Virus record (IMG/VR): IMGVR_UViG_3300009184_000059
Span: 1 to 53,395 of that record
Strand: one strand, 5' to 3'
Origin: a virus
Length of the DNA stretch: 53,395 nt
In this document: positions 1 through 7,866 of the stretch, piece after piece
Layout: each line of letters starts with the position of its first letter
Position numbering within the stretch: position 1 is the stretch's first letter
The notes under the pieces: generated by a model
What the model was told of the DNA's origin: nothing
Databases searched by the model: none
Seen by the model: the letters and a program-made list of their open reading frames with translations, nothing else
Made by a program: the position numbers and the translations under genes

Positions 1-18
1 ATAAGCCAATTTCTTTTT

Positions 19-210
19 TCAAGACGTTCGTTTTCTATACTCAAAATAGCCTCTTGCTAGATCTAGCCACTTACCGGACAACTTGCACCCTGGGCATTTA
101 AAATAATAAAAGCTTCTGCTGTTGTCGTATGTCAACGAGTAAGCAAGTATGTCGGAGCCACACTTGCAGTCGACGCCAGAACGCCACTCCTTACTCTTTA
201 CAGCAGCCAT
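19..210 (-). CDS. small zinc-ribbon protein, function unknown
   Basis: A 63-residue protein with two cysteine pairs, C15-x-C17 and C39-PG-C42, separated by 21 residues rich in aromatic and polar positions. This spacing fits a small zinc ribbon, which in phages is often found in nucleic-acid-binding or transcription-modulating proteins; the specific role here cannot be told. The ATG lies 13 bases inside the end of the HD-domain gene, so the two are probably translated together. It is the last complete gene of the replication group on the left. The 18 bases beyond its stop show no further start codon on this strand. Confidence 0.65.
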   Translation of the reverse strand: MAAVKSKEWRSGVDCKCGSDILAYSLTYDNSRSFYYFKCPGCKLSGKWLDLARGYFEYRKRTS

Positions 211-869
211 CTGTCCATTATAATCTGATCCCCATCGATTATCCAGTGTAGCCGGCTAGCTACCGAGTTGGCATTTGCCACGATCATTTCTTCTTCTGTT
301 CGCGGCATTGTTTCCATAATCTTAGAACCCTTACCCGCATGGCAGTGGATTATGCGCAAAATCCTATATACAGTTTCTTCCTCCAAGTGCAAAACAGATG
401 ACTGAGTTTCCGAAACTAAAAGATCTTGCCTTTTTGCTACCTCGTAGAATCTATCTATAGTAAATGGGTGGAATTCATCATACTCAATTTCCCCATCCTT
501 ACCAGAAACACCCTTAGTTAAATCATGCAGCAAACATGCGGCTACGATTATGTCTGTTTCTATATTGGCGTAATGAAAGTTGCTGCACATGATTAACGCC
601 ACCCTAACAACCCGTTTAGTGTGTAGCACGTTGCCATATTCGTTATCTTCATCTGGTGGATGATATACGCTCGCAAAACTGCCGGGTATTCTCCAGAAAG
701 TATCAGACTTCAGCAGCATCGAGCGGACGAATGAAGAGACCGATGGGTCCCTAATCAAATCTATTTCTTCCATCAGAGGTTCTAATACGGAGTCCTCAAT
801 GTCTCTATCACAAATATTTGAGGTAGAAGATTCTATTAATTTATCTAATATTTTCTTTTTTTCATTCAT
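198..869 (-). CDS. HD-domain phosphohydrolase-like protein
   Basis: A 223-residue protein with an HD superfamily pattern: H83 in a Leu-His-Thr-Lys context, the His-Asp doublet H115-D116 in LLHDLTKG, H134, and H175/H177 in the IHCHAG segment. HD enzymes use metal ions to hydrolyse phosphoester bonds, for example in nucleotides. The last metal-binding Asp of the family would be expected near 199-201, but the segment there reads Val-Ala-Asn-Ala-Asn-Ser, so asparagine replaces it. The protein may have weakened or altered catalysis, or bind metal differently. It sits between the Fe-S nuclease-like gene and the small zinc-ribbon gene at the end of the replication group, so a nucleotide-pool or nucleic-acid role is likely but unproven. 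Confidence 0.75.
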   Translation of the reverse strand: MNEKKKILDKLIESSTSNICDRDIEDSVLEPLMEEIDLIRDPSVSSFVRSMLLKSDTFWRIPGSFASVYHPPDEDNEYGNVLHTKRVVRVALIMCSNFHYANIETDIIVAACLLHDLTKGVSGKDGEIEYDEFHPFTIDRFYEVAKRQDLLVSETQSSVLHLEEETVYRILRIIHCHAGKGSKIMETMPRTEEEMIVANANSVASRLHWIIDGDQIIMDRWLL

Positions 870-874
870 AAAAA

Positions 875-1690
875 TTAACCTAGCTCTGTCATTTCCGACG
901 TGATACAGAACTCCCTACAGGGGGAATCAAATGGACATTTCTTGCAGTAAATTGTTAGACCCCTTCTGGGGACGAAGTTCTTCCTACTACCTATCTCTTT
1001 AGACCAATATATTAGCGTATTGATATCTAGATCTTTAACGTCTACTTCTATAAGGGAGTTTTTCTCCGACCCGATATCGTAGGCGTAGTATCGCGTACTA
1101 TCTGACTTATCCGGATTTTTTGAATCAAAAGCATACTTTAGAATAGAAAAGTCTACAGACAAACTACTCAAGTTTGGCCTCTTAGGCGAAGCTAACCATT
1201 TTATTACTGAGATGTCTTTAGTTTTTGGGTCACGTAAGACAACGTCAAAGACCCCACTTACCCTTACTGTTGGCGTAACTGACGAAAGGAAATTTTCGTT
1301 TACAAGTATAGGATCTCTGTTGTCTGAATGAAAGTCTTCATAAAATTGAGATATACAGCTTATAGCCTTAGTGTTCATACTTGATAAATTACCCCACAAA
1401 GACTCGTGTTTTTCTACCGCAATATCATACGCCGACGTTTCCTTAGGGAACCAAAGTTTTTCCCAGCGGTTTAATATTGCCGACATAGATGGCACGATCC
1501 CACCCTGTTTTTTGTAGAAGAAAAAAGCTGCTAACTTCTTAATAGTATTTTCATACTTAACAGACATCAAATCCCTAGACGATATAGACTCGTACATATC
1601 GTCCATATGCCTATACTTGTAGAGTAGTCCGCAAGTTTGATAGTCCTTGATAGATTCTGCGGTTAGTTGAGTTATTTCTACTTCAGGCAT
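875..1690 (-). CDS. Cas4/RecB-like Fe-S protein, possibly inactive nuclease
   Basis: A 271-residue protein resembling the PD-(D/E)xK exonuclease family that includes Cas4 and the RecB/AddB nuclease domains. Near the N-terminus is the family-type segment Tyr-Gln-Thr-Cys-Gly-Leu-Leu-Tyr-Lys-Tyr-Arg (C20). The C-terminus has C249-x2-C252-x5-C258-x3-C262, so C20 plus three of these could hold an iron-sulfur cluster. A core Asp is present (D149 in GVFD), but where the family has Asp-Tyr-Lys-Thr this protein reads Lys-Trp-Leu-Ala (164-167), removing the catalytic acid and lysine. The start at 1690 was chosen over an in-frame one at 1759 because it gives an 8-base ATGCCTGA overlap with the helicase and has a GGAG site 8 bases upstream. 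Likely partner of the neighbouring helicase in replication or recombination, perhaps structural. Confidence 0.65.
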   Translation of the reverse strand: MPEVEITQLTAESIKDYQTCGLLYKYRHMDDMYESISSRDLMSVKYENTIKKLAAFFFYKKQGGIVPSMSAILNRWEKLWFPKETSAYDIAVEKHESLWGNLSSMNTKAISCISQFYEDFHSDNRDPILVNENFLSSVTPTVRVSGVFDVVLRDPKTKDISVIKWLASPKRPNLSSLSVDFSILKYAFDSKNPDKSDSTRYYAYDIGSEKNSLIEVDVKDLDINTLIYWSKEIGSRKNFVPRRGLTIYCKKCPFDSPCREFCITSEMTELG

Positions 1691-3140
1691 GAATGTCTCC
1701 AGCTCCAAATATATCAGATGCGAATACCTCTGATGAGTTATAGTCAGGCATTTCGTCAAAACTCATCTCGAAATCCTTGTAAGATTTACTATTATCGTCA
1801 TACCTAACTAGTGGTGGATCGTAATTAAATGTAGAGCCAGTAATTCTATTTTTTGGTATCTGTAGTTGCATTAAGTAGTCGTCTTCCGAATCATCGTTGC
1901 TGATTAATTTTTTCTGCGTAATGAAAGTAACCACGGATGATTTTTGTATAATAGCCAAAGAACCACCAACATCAGACTGTTCTATTACGTCCCTTTTTTC
2001 TTTGTTGGCGTTGCTGTTCTGTTGGCTTGTCACAATGAATACAGCATTCATAGCTTTAGCTAATCTTTCTAGTCTAACCATAATTCTTTCAAACTCTTGC
2101 CATCTAGCGCCACCCCCGCCCTTAGTGTACATTGACTGGAGTGTATCTATAATAACTATGTCAGGGTTGCTTCTTTCGTGACCCATTATATCTTTGAGCC
2201 AAAGTTCCAGATCATCAAAGTAGGAACTATCTGGATCATGCCTAACCATAAACCTATCGCCCCATTCATCCATCTTCTCGGTGAATCTAGCTATACGTTC
2301 AGTTTTTTCCTCCTGATTCCAGTGATCAGCATTAGCGTAGACGTTTTCATCTAAGATCTGACTCATAAGAACTCTTTCCCAGTGGGTTTGAGCCTCTTCG
2401 AAATTGATGTAAAGAGAGGTATAACCTTGATCTACCCAGTAGTTCGAGAGTGTCTTAGCAAATGTAGATTTACCAAAACCTGACATAGCCACTATGGCGT
2501 GAACAGCACCCCTGAAATAGCCGCCATCTTCAGTGTAACCCAAAGCTTTGTTATAAGACTTGAATGGGGTGGGCAGAAAGTCTGGGACTTCCATTAGCAA
2601 GGTCGCCCTTGACGCTATATCCGTAGCAGTGGTTACCCTTTCTAAAGGATCATAGTCTAGGTCTCCCTCTAGGGACCTAATCTGTTCAGTTAGACTATTA
2701 AGCCTCTCTACCTCTGCATCTGTTTTGTGGCCCTTTTTATTTAGGAGTAACTGTAGGTCCTGGAATATGCTTTTCTGCCTGCGCTTGTTGGCTCTATGCT
2801 TCAGTATCTTTGTTACCGACTCAGTGTCAGACATATCTATTGTCAGTATAGACTCTATGAGTAGGTTGACGCCGGCTATCCCGCCAAGCGCATCCCATAT
2901 CTCGGACTCAGACTCCAGCCAAGCACGAAATGCTATTGGATCTACTGGGTCTAGGTTTGTTTTTTTATGAAAATCCTTAAAAGCTATATATAGTTCGTAT
3001 AGCCCTGTGTCTCCGCTTAGGAGACCAACTGCCTCCTCTGGCAGATGTTCAGCAAAGTAGCTTATAGCTCCAGGCTCCTTCATCGAAAGAGCGAAAACTT
3101 GATACTCTAGCGGATATGAAATTTCTTCATTTAGATCCAT
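1683..3140 (-). CDS. dnaB: DnaB-like replicative DNA helicase
   Basis: A 485-residue protein of the DnaB/RecA-fold hexameric helicase family, which unwinds duplex DNA 5' to 3' ahead of the replication fork. The N-terminal 150 residues are helical, like the primase-interacting domain of DnaB. The ATPase core starts at about residue 185, with Walker A A218-MSGFGKST (to 226) and Walker B IVIID at 328-332. A Thr-Ser-Gln-Gln segment (371-374) and the Gln-Ser-Asp-Val-Gly-Gly-Ser turn (388-394) match the sensor and arginine-finger region of the family. Length is typical of DnaB (450-500). It overlaps the upstream nuclease gene by 14 bases and the downstream Fe-S protein gene by 8. It is intact, with no intein. 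Confidence 0.88.
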   Translation of the reverse strand: MDLNEEISYPLEYQVFALSMKEPGAISYFAEHLPEEAVGLLSGDTGLYELYIAFKDFHKKTNLDPVDPIAFRAWLESESEIWDALGGIAGVNLLIESILTIDMSDTESVTKILKHRANKRRQKSIFQDLQLLLNKKGHKTDAEVERLNSLTEQIRSLEGDLDYDPLERVTTATDIASRATLLMEVPDFLPTPFKSYNKALGYTEDGGYFRGAVHAIVAMSGFGKSTFAKTLSNYWVDQGYTSLYINFEEAQTHWERVLMSQILDENVYANADHWNQEEKTERIARFTEKMDEWGDRFMVRHDPDSSYFDDLELWLKDIMGHERSNPDIVIIDTLQSMYTKGGGGARWQEFERIMVRLERLAKAMNAVFIVTSQQNSNANKEKRDVIEQSDVGGSLAIIQKSSVVTFITQKKLISNDDSEDDYLMQLQIPKNRITGSTFNYDPPLVRYDDNSKSYKDFEMSFDEMPDYNSSEVFASDIFGAGDIHA

Positions 3141-3756
3141 TTTTCCTTTTTAGCTCTCTGTACTTTGCTTTTCTATAGTCTTTGTTTTGTTTCTTGACTT
3201 TTTCATAATAGTTATTGCCTTTAAAGGTTTTCTTCTCATCAGGTATATCTACTTTTGGGGCCACCTTGATAGCCTCAAGCATCTTCTTGAAAACAGCTTC
3301 TTCATCAAGCTGATCCGAAAAGTGGAATATAACAAGAGCTATACCCTTATCTCTGCAGAGTTGCTCCTTCTTTAGGTCGCGCTCTACTGACTCGTGAAAC
3401 GCATCCATATCCTTATGGAAGTGACTAGTGAAAAAGAAGTGTTGCCTACCATGATACTCCGCTGCCAGATTGTAGGATGGGCAATACACGTCCAACCTTA
3501 GCCTATCGCCTATATGGTATTCATTAACTATTTCTTCATTCGGTAAAATGTCCTGCATGATTGCCGTGAGTGCGGCGTGCCCCCTTGAGAGCTTCCTGTT
3601 ATTCTTCTTAACCCACTTGAGTCCCATTTTATTTAAAAGGATATTTAAATCTTTTTGATTTATATCTAGTTCTTTAGATATTGAAGCTAAGGACATATTA
3701 GATTCAAAGAGCAAATCTTTTAAAATAGATTCTAACTCCCAAAATTCTTTATCCAT
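3127..3756 (-). CDS. PD-(D/E)xK/EDxHD-type endonuclease with N-terminal HTH
   Basis: A 209-residue protein. Residues 20-50 resemble a helix-turn-helix (LASISKELDINQKDLNILL). The C-terminal half has a nuclease-fold signature: D89 in RLRLDVY, E100 followed by Tyr-His-Gly-Arg-Gln-His (101-106), D127, K130 and the strand GIALVIF. This E-x-x-G-x-Q-H pattern is seen in very-short-patch-repair-like, DUF559-like and EDxHD homing nucleases, all of which cleave DNA. A site-specific (freestanding homing) nuclease and a replication/recombination nuclease are both possible. It has a good GAGGG ribosome-binding site, begins just after the glycosyltransferase-side gap in plus-strand coordinates, and overlaps the helicase start by 14 bases. 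Confidence 0.6.
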   Translation of the reverse strand: MDKEFWELESILKDLLFESNMSLASISKELDINQKDLNILLNKMGLKWVKKNNRKLSRGHAALTAIMQDILPNEEIVNEYHIGDRLRLDVYCPSYNLAAEYHGRQHFFFTSHFHKDMDAFHESVERDLKKEQLCRDKGIALVIFHFSDQLDEEAVFKKMLEAIKVAPKVDIPDEKKTFKGNNYYEKVKKQNKDYRKAKYRELKRKNGSK

Positions 3757-3792
3757 TATTATCCCTCAAAGTAAAAATCTAACACTATACTA

Positions 3793-4545
3793 TCATAACC
3801 GCACCGGTGCTGGGTCATAGATCAAGGGTTTTGATAAGAATTCTTTCCACTTCAACAACATCTGGTCATCCCCTAGAGCGCCCATCTCTCTCCAGTGCTG
3901 ACCTTCATTAAGGGGAAGGTTTGTGGCATCATAAGCTACTTTACCATTTCTTAGTTTTTTTGAAAATTGCTCAAAATTCCTATATTGGAAATGCCTTAAT
4001 TGAAAGCTGGAATAGTCTCTATTCCCACTCCTGATTACACTGTGGTTGCCCTGCAAAAGGGTCAAGCCCGGCTCATACCTGAATGCTACACACGGGAATA
4101 CTTGATGGCCTTTTTCTCTGTGAACTATTCTTTTAAGAGGATTTATATCGTATGGATCATTTTCGGTGGGCAGATGATCAAAAGAAGTTGCTTCCACCAC
4201 AGGCTCCTCTATGGAACGGAGTTTCTCCGCCAAAGTAGATCCATCAACCGCATACCAGAATTCGTCGGCATCGAACGGGACAATCCAGTCTGCGCCAAGC
4301 GAACCAGCTTCATGGCTTAATGCGGTCATTTTAGCTGATTGATAATAAGCTATTTCTGGATCATCCTTTATTAAAATATTTTTATATACTCTAGACATAT
4401 CATTTAGGATATCTCTTGTTCCGTCAGTTGATAAATTATCTAAAATAATGATCTGATCTAAGCCTTCAGAAAGAAGGTGCTCTAAGATATATTGAATTAT
4501 ATCTTCTTCATCTTTAACCATGCATATGCCAAAAATTTTACTCAT
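3793..4545 (-). CDS. GT2-type glycosyltransferase (Glyco_tranf_2_4-like)
   Basis: A 250-residue GT-A-fold glycosyltransferase candidate. The N-terminus has the nucleotide-binding pattern ICMVKDEEDII, then Asp-Asn-Leu-Ser-Thr-Asp-Gly-Thr at 36-43, and the metal-binding Asp-Ala-Asp-Glu-Phe at 92-96, which corresponds to the DxD motif that holds the sugar-nucleotide phosphates through a divalent cation. The Val-Lys-Asp-Glu-(Asp/Glu) start is characteristic of this subgroup. Donor and acceptor cannot be told from sequence. It is the last gene of the sugar cassette and overlaps the acyltransferase stop by 8 bases. No membrane segment is visible, so it probably acts in the cytoplasm. Confidence 0.8.
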   Translation of the reverse strand: MSKIFGICMVKDEEDIIQYILEHLLSEGLDQIIILDNLSTDGTRDILNDMSRVYKNILIKDDPEIAYYQSAKMTALSHEAGSLGADWIVPFDADEFWYAVDGSTLAEKLRSIEEPVVEATSFDHLPTENDPYDINPLKRIVHREKGHQVFPCVAFRYEPGLTLLQGNHSVIRSGNRDYSSFQLRHFQYRNFEQFSKKLRNGKVAYDATNLPLNEGQHWREMGALGDDQMLLKWKEFLSKPLIYDPAPVRL

Positions 4546-5149
4546 TATGTTTTATGACTTTTCCGGGAATTCCAACAACTGTACATTTTTCTTCGGTTAT
4601 GTCCCTGATAATAACAGTTCCAGCGCCGATTGTTGTATTTTTAGCAATGTTTATTAAATGAATAATAGAGCACCCAGTCCCTATAAGCGTCTCCTCGCCA
4701 ACCGTAACCTGCCCAGCTATATTTACTCCTGGGGCTATACTACAAAATTGGCCGATAGACGAACCCTGACTTACGGTTGATCCGACGTTGATATGACTAT
4801 GCTGCCCTATGTGGACATTTCCGGTAACTATAGCTCCAGCAAATATGACGACACCTTCGCCTATAGTAGTGTTGCTGCCAATAGAAGCGGAAGGGTGAAT
4901 AATTGTTGCTGAAGTATTCATTCTTTTTTTATGGTATAAACTTTTTTTGAGATTTGGTTCATTAACCCCTATTACGTAATACGCACCCTCTATTAAATGG
5001 TCAATGTCACCAATGACTCCAGCCTTATTGTGGTCATCATCTAGGTACCCCAATAAATCCCAGGTTAAATTTTCCTGGTTAATAGCATTTACTATAGTCT
5101 CTATACCAGAGCCATGTGATCCAGCGCCAATTATAACAAGCTTTTCCAC
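4538..5149 (-). CDS. NeuD/PglD-family sugar O- or N-acyltransferase
   Basis: A left-handed beta-helix acyltransferase of the NeuD/PglD type. The N-terminus has a Rossmann-like glycine motif (LVIIGAGSHG) followed by GYLDDD, as in PglD, which binds a nucleotide sugar. From about residue 85 to the end are isoleucine/valine-led hexapeptide repeats (IGSNTT, IGEGVV, IGQHSH, IGQFCS, VGEETL, IGAGTV), ending in the family-typical GIPGKVIK. Relatives transfer an acetyl group from acetyl-CoA to sialic acid or to a UDP-4-amino sugar. Here it is embedded among glycosyltransferases, so it probably acetylates a sugar made or used by the cassette. Start choice is uncertain: GTG at 5149 gives the usual family start MEKLVIIGAG and a 1-base overlap with the upstream stop; GTG at 5161 adds four residues. 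Confidence 0.8.
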   Translation of the reverse strand: MEKLVIIGAGSHGSGIETIVNAINQENLTWDLLGYLDDDHNKAGVIGDIDHLIEGAYYVIGVNEPNLKKSLYHKKRMNTSATIIHPSASIGSNTTIGEGVVIFAGAIVTGNVHIGQHSHINVGSTVSQGSSIGQFCSIAPGVNIAGQVTVGEETLIGTGCSIIHLINIAKNTTIGAGTVIIRDITEEKCTVVGIPGKVIKHNE

Positions 5150-5829
5150 TAAACGAACCACCCATCCCCACGATAATTACCGGTATGATTAACGATAGGC
5201 TCGTGATCTACGCCGTGCAAAAAAGCGCAAGTTACAGATTCGTCAGAAAATAATAAATTAGAGAATTCAGCTTCTCCCCATCCATTTTGCCATCCCAGAT
5301 CTACTACCCACCTTGGATACAGGCATGGGTTTAGGGTGAAAAAGTTCCTATGCTCAACCCATACTGCGCCTAAAAATTCTGAACTATACTCAGTATATGT
5401 GTCTGGCTTCTGCTCCATAAATCCACCTACCGACGCCTCATCCCCGTTAACAGGCTGCCTTTTTAATGCAACTTGAGCTAGCTTAGGTTTCTGTTTCAAG
5501 ATGTTCTTTAGCAATTCTAAATCTATGCAATGATTAAATGTGAAGTCACCCTCCTGGTGCCACACATAATCTACGTCATGCTCTTTAGCTAATAACCATA
5601 GAGACATAATAGATCCAGATAATCCCATGTTTACCCTATGAGACCAAATAGTATAACGATCGCCATAAATGTCATTGAGCTCTCGTGAATAACCAGCGTC
5701 TCCTGAATCGTCTATTATAACCTTTTCAAAAAAATTATAATCTAAATTAGACTCTAAGGATTTAATAGTTTGATCTAGTAAATCTGGTCTTTTGTTATCG
5801 ATGATACCAAGCAAAACTTTTTCGCTCAT
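5149..5829 (-). CDS. GT2-like glycosyltransferase
   Basis: About 226 residues with a GT-A-type layout: a first strand with Leu-Gly-Ile-Ile-Asp-Asn-Lys-Arg, then Ile-Ile-Asp-Asp-Ser-Gly-Asp, then Asn-Met-Gly-Leu-Ser-Gly, and Gln-Glu-Gly-Asp-Phe in the position of the metal-binding DxD. The last motif is not canonical, so catalysis is likely but less secure than in its neighbours. The C-terminal part has Trp-Gly-Glu-Ala-Glu-Phe, comparable with the catalytic-base region of inverting GT2 enzymes. I chose ATG at 5829, which makes a 4-base ATGA overlap with the upstream stop; a GTG at 5838 would add three residues but has a poorly spaced ribosome site. Substrate unknown. Confidence 0.7.
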   Translation of the reverse strand: MSEKVLLGIIDNKRPDLLDQTIKSLESNLDYNFFEKVIIDDSGDAGYSRELNDIYGDRYTIWSHRVNMGLSGSIMSLWLLAKEHDVDYVWHQEGDFTFNHCIDLELLKNILKQKPKLAQVALKRQPVNGDEASVGGFMEQKPDTYTEYSSEFLGAVWVEHRNFFTLNPCLYPRWVVDLGWQNGWGEAEFSNLLFSDESVTCAFLHGVDHEPIVNHTGNYRGDGWFV

Positions 5830-6503
5830 GCGTGCCACTTCTCCATGTAGTATATTCTATCTTGCTCCACCATAGAATTAAATTCAGGTGTATATCCACC
5901 AGTGGACTTAGACCCGCCATCTATGTGAGTAAATGAAGCATTAGTTGCCATGACAGTTTTTTTTCCAAATTTATGTATACTATGAATTAAATCGTCATCC
6001 CCATACCACCAATTATAATTTGAATCAAAGATTTCATTTCCGCCAAAATGAACTTGACTAGATATAGCAAAACAAAACCCAGCAAACCCCTTATCCTTAT
6101 ACGTTCCCGCTACCTCTACATACGTGCCAGTGCTTAATCTCTCGTCGTAATTGCCGCAAGACGCCCAGATGTCACCATCTAGCAATAATGGATTGACTAA
6201 TTTAGTCAAAAAGTTTTCAGAATGTATTATCAAATCGTCGTTTAAGACCACAATACTACAATCACTAAAGCTACTTTTCGCTATAGATACCCCATAGTTC
6301 CATTGCTGATAGATGTTTAATCCAGCAGTAGGCAAAAGCGTTATCTTTTTATTCTTAAAATCAGATAAAGTATGCGTATGGTCTATATTGCTATTATCTA
6401 ATATTAATAATTGATCAAACTCATCTTGCTCTACCAATTGGAGAACCAAATTATTGACCATATTATCTTTCCATATAGTTGGTATAATGCAAGAAATACT
6501 CAT
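5826..6503 (-). CDS. GT2 glycosyltransferase
   Basis: A 225-residue glycosyltransferase. It begins with the GT2 strand Ser-Cys-Ile-Ile-Pro-Thr, has Leu-Asp-Asn-Ser-Asn (35-39) and the acidic Leu-Asn-Asp-Asp-Leu (87-91) where the metal/nucleotide-binding DxD lies. Gly-Leu-Asn-Ile-Tyr-Gln-Gln-Trp-Asn-Tyr-Gly (61-71) resembles the NxGfaxaxNxG segment of rhamnosyltransferase-like GT2 enzymes. WWYGDDDLIHSI near residue 170 resembles the family's catalytic E/D-D region. It joins the neighbouring genes by 4-base overlaps on the upstream side and at the downstream end, so it belongs to one translational block. Sampled lines inside it are only about 27-35% GC. Confidence 0.75.
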   Translation of the reverse strand: MSISCIIPTIWKDNMVNNLVLQLVEQDEFDQLLILDNSNIDHTHTLSDFKNKKITLLPTAGLNIYQQWNYGVSIAKSSFSDCSIVVLNDDLIIHSENFLTKLVNPLLLDGDIWASCGNYDERLSTGTYVEVAGTYKDKGFAGFCFAISSQVHFGGNEIFDSNYNWWYGDDDLIHSIHKFGKKTVMATNASFTHIDGGSKSTGGYTPEFNSMVEQDRIYYMEKWHA

Positions 6504-7189
6504 CTATTTCCGCCCATCCAAAATGGTAGATCAATGTGATTCCAGGAATTAATACGAGTATGTGCGTTTTTGATATAAAATTCCTCTTCTTCCCCTGGAT
6601 TATCGGAATCAATATACCAAGGTAGATGTCGGATTAAATATGGGTATTGAGTCCTGCAACTAAGGCTAATATCCTGACTTGCACCTGGCCTATATAAAGC
6701 AAAGGTAGTATCAATTGGTGCGTAATTCAAGTTATTCTCAGGAGCACCCCAACTTAAATATTGAGTTTCATGATCTATAACAGCTTGCTTAAATCTATAA
6801 TGGTCAGGAATGTCATCTAGCTTCAAACCAAAACCAACCTTTTGGCGATCATCATACTTATCTAATAAAGATCTAAAATAATCGATAGCATCATCTGGGC
6901 AGTCCTCGATAGGGAGAACATCTGGATCTGAAACTACAAAATAATTATTTGCTGCATACTTGTCCAATACACCGTGTAGCCATACACCAGTGTGACCGGT
7001 GTTACCTAGCATCTTCACTACATTATGTGGAGTTTTCTCGTAGTATTCGAGCAATGGTTCATACGTAGAATCATTATCAACAAGATATATGTTTTCTTGA
7101 CCAACCTTCTCTAACCAATCGACAAGCTTAGAGGTGCAAGTTACTCTATCTCTACAGATTATAAAAATTGGATACTGGGCTAAACTCAT
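6500..7189 (-). CDS. glycosyltransferase-like protein (GT-A fold)
   Basis: A 229-residue protein with the order of motifs expected for a GT-A fold. Residues 6-15 (YPIFIICRDR) form the first strand, Val-Asp-Asn-Asp-Ser-Thr lies at 37-42, Asn-Thr-Gly-His-Thr-Gly at 63-68, and Val-Ser-Asp-Pro-Asp-Val at 86-91 acts as the likely metal-binding acidic motif. The C-terminal half is rich in Trp, Tyr and His and has no evident catalytic pattern, so this member is divergent. It overlaps both neighbours by 4 bases. It was assigned by motif order and context; a non-catalytic or acceptor-binding role cannot be excluded. Confidence 0.65.
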   Translation of the reverse strand: MSLAQYPIFIICRDRVTCTSKLVDWLEKVGQENIYLVDNDSTYEPLLEYYEKTPHNVVKMLGNTGHTGVWLHGVLDKYAANNYFVVSDPDVLPIEDCPDDAIDYFRSLLDKYDDRQKVGFGLKLDDIPDHYRFKQAVIDHETQYLSWGAPENNLNYAPIDTTFALYRPGASQDISLSCRTQYPYLIRHLPWYIDSDNPGEEEEFYIKNAHTRINSWNHIDLPFWMGGNR

Positions 7190-7866
7190 TCAGGAAAAAA
7201 CTTTCCATTATGAACTAACCACTGGACGCTTCCTTCGTGATACCTTTTAGCTTCATTAGATGCTCCTTCTACCGGGTAGAATTTATGTCCTACATCTGTT
7301 AATTTCCGCCAAAAATGAGCGTCTCCTCCACCCCAGATATCGGGAGTGTCAGCCCATCCCCCCACCTCTATAAAGCATTCTTTCGTATGCATTACTGAAT
7401 TGTGATCAACCTTATTCCAGGCATCATCTAATATGCCAGAAACTTCTCTAACTCCCGAGCAATTTCCGTCAGCATCTACGACGTCTTGATTCCCGTATAC
7501 CACTGAAACGTTTTTTTCTTCTAATTCCTTAACCATAACAGCCAAACGATGAGGGTAGTAATAGTCGTCATCTGTCAAATACGTAATATAATCCCCAGAA
7601 GATATATCATTAACAGCCTGATTTATCAAGGTTGCATAGCGTGTTGTTTTGTATCTTTCTTCTTCTGTGACGTCAGAAAATACAGCAATAACCCTAGGAT
7701 CATGCGTATATGTTTCAATTATTTCTTTCACCAAAGGATTAGGGGAATTATCTTCCATGATAATTAATTCCCAATCCTGAAATGTTTGATTAATAACAGA
7801 ATCTAAAGACTGCTTAAGCCATTGTGGCTTATTGTATACCGTGAGTATAACACTAACTTTAGGCAT
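7186..7866 (-). CDS. GT2 family glycosyltransferase
   Basis: A 226-residue, textbook-like GT2 enzyme. The N-terminus Val-Ser-Val-Ile-Leu-Thr-Val-Tyr-Asn-Lys (4-13) is the classical nucleotide-binding strand, followed by the helix QSLDSVINQTFQDWELII, Glu-Asp-Asn-Ser-Pro-Asn (38-43) and the DxD-like Leu-Thr-Asp-Asp-Asp-Tyr-Tyr (97-103). WGGGDAHFWRKL near residue 180 corresponds to the region carrying the catalytic base. It is the most family-like of the seven transferases. It overlaps the upstream gene by 8 bases (ATGCCTAA) and the downstream one by 4. Donor sugar and acceptor are unknown. Confidence 0.85.
   Translation of the reverse strand: MPKVSVILTVYNKPQWLKQSLDSVINQTFQDWELIIMEDNSPNPLVKEIIETYTHDPRVIAVFSDVTEEERYKTTRYATLINQAVNDISSGDYITYLTDDDYYYPHRLAVMVKELEEKNVSVVYGNQDVVDADGNCSGVREVSGILDDAWNKVDHNSVMHTKECFIEVGGWADTPDIWGGGDAHFWRKLTDVGHKFYPVEGASNEAKRYHEGSVQWLVHNGKFFPE

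Noticed and set aside
1897-2181. Plus-strand frame of 94 codons opposite the helicase gene
   Set aside because: It is a shadow of the helicase, with a hydrophobic low-complexity product and no ribosome site; the same holds for all plus-strand frames seen in the window.
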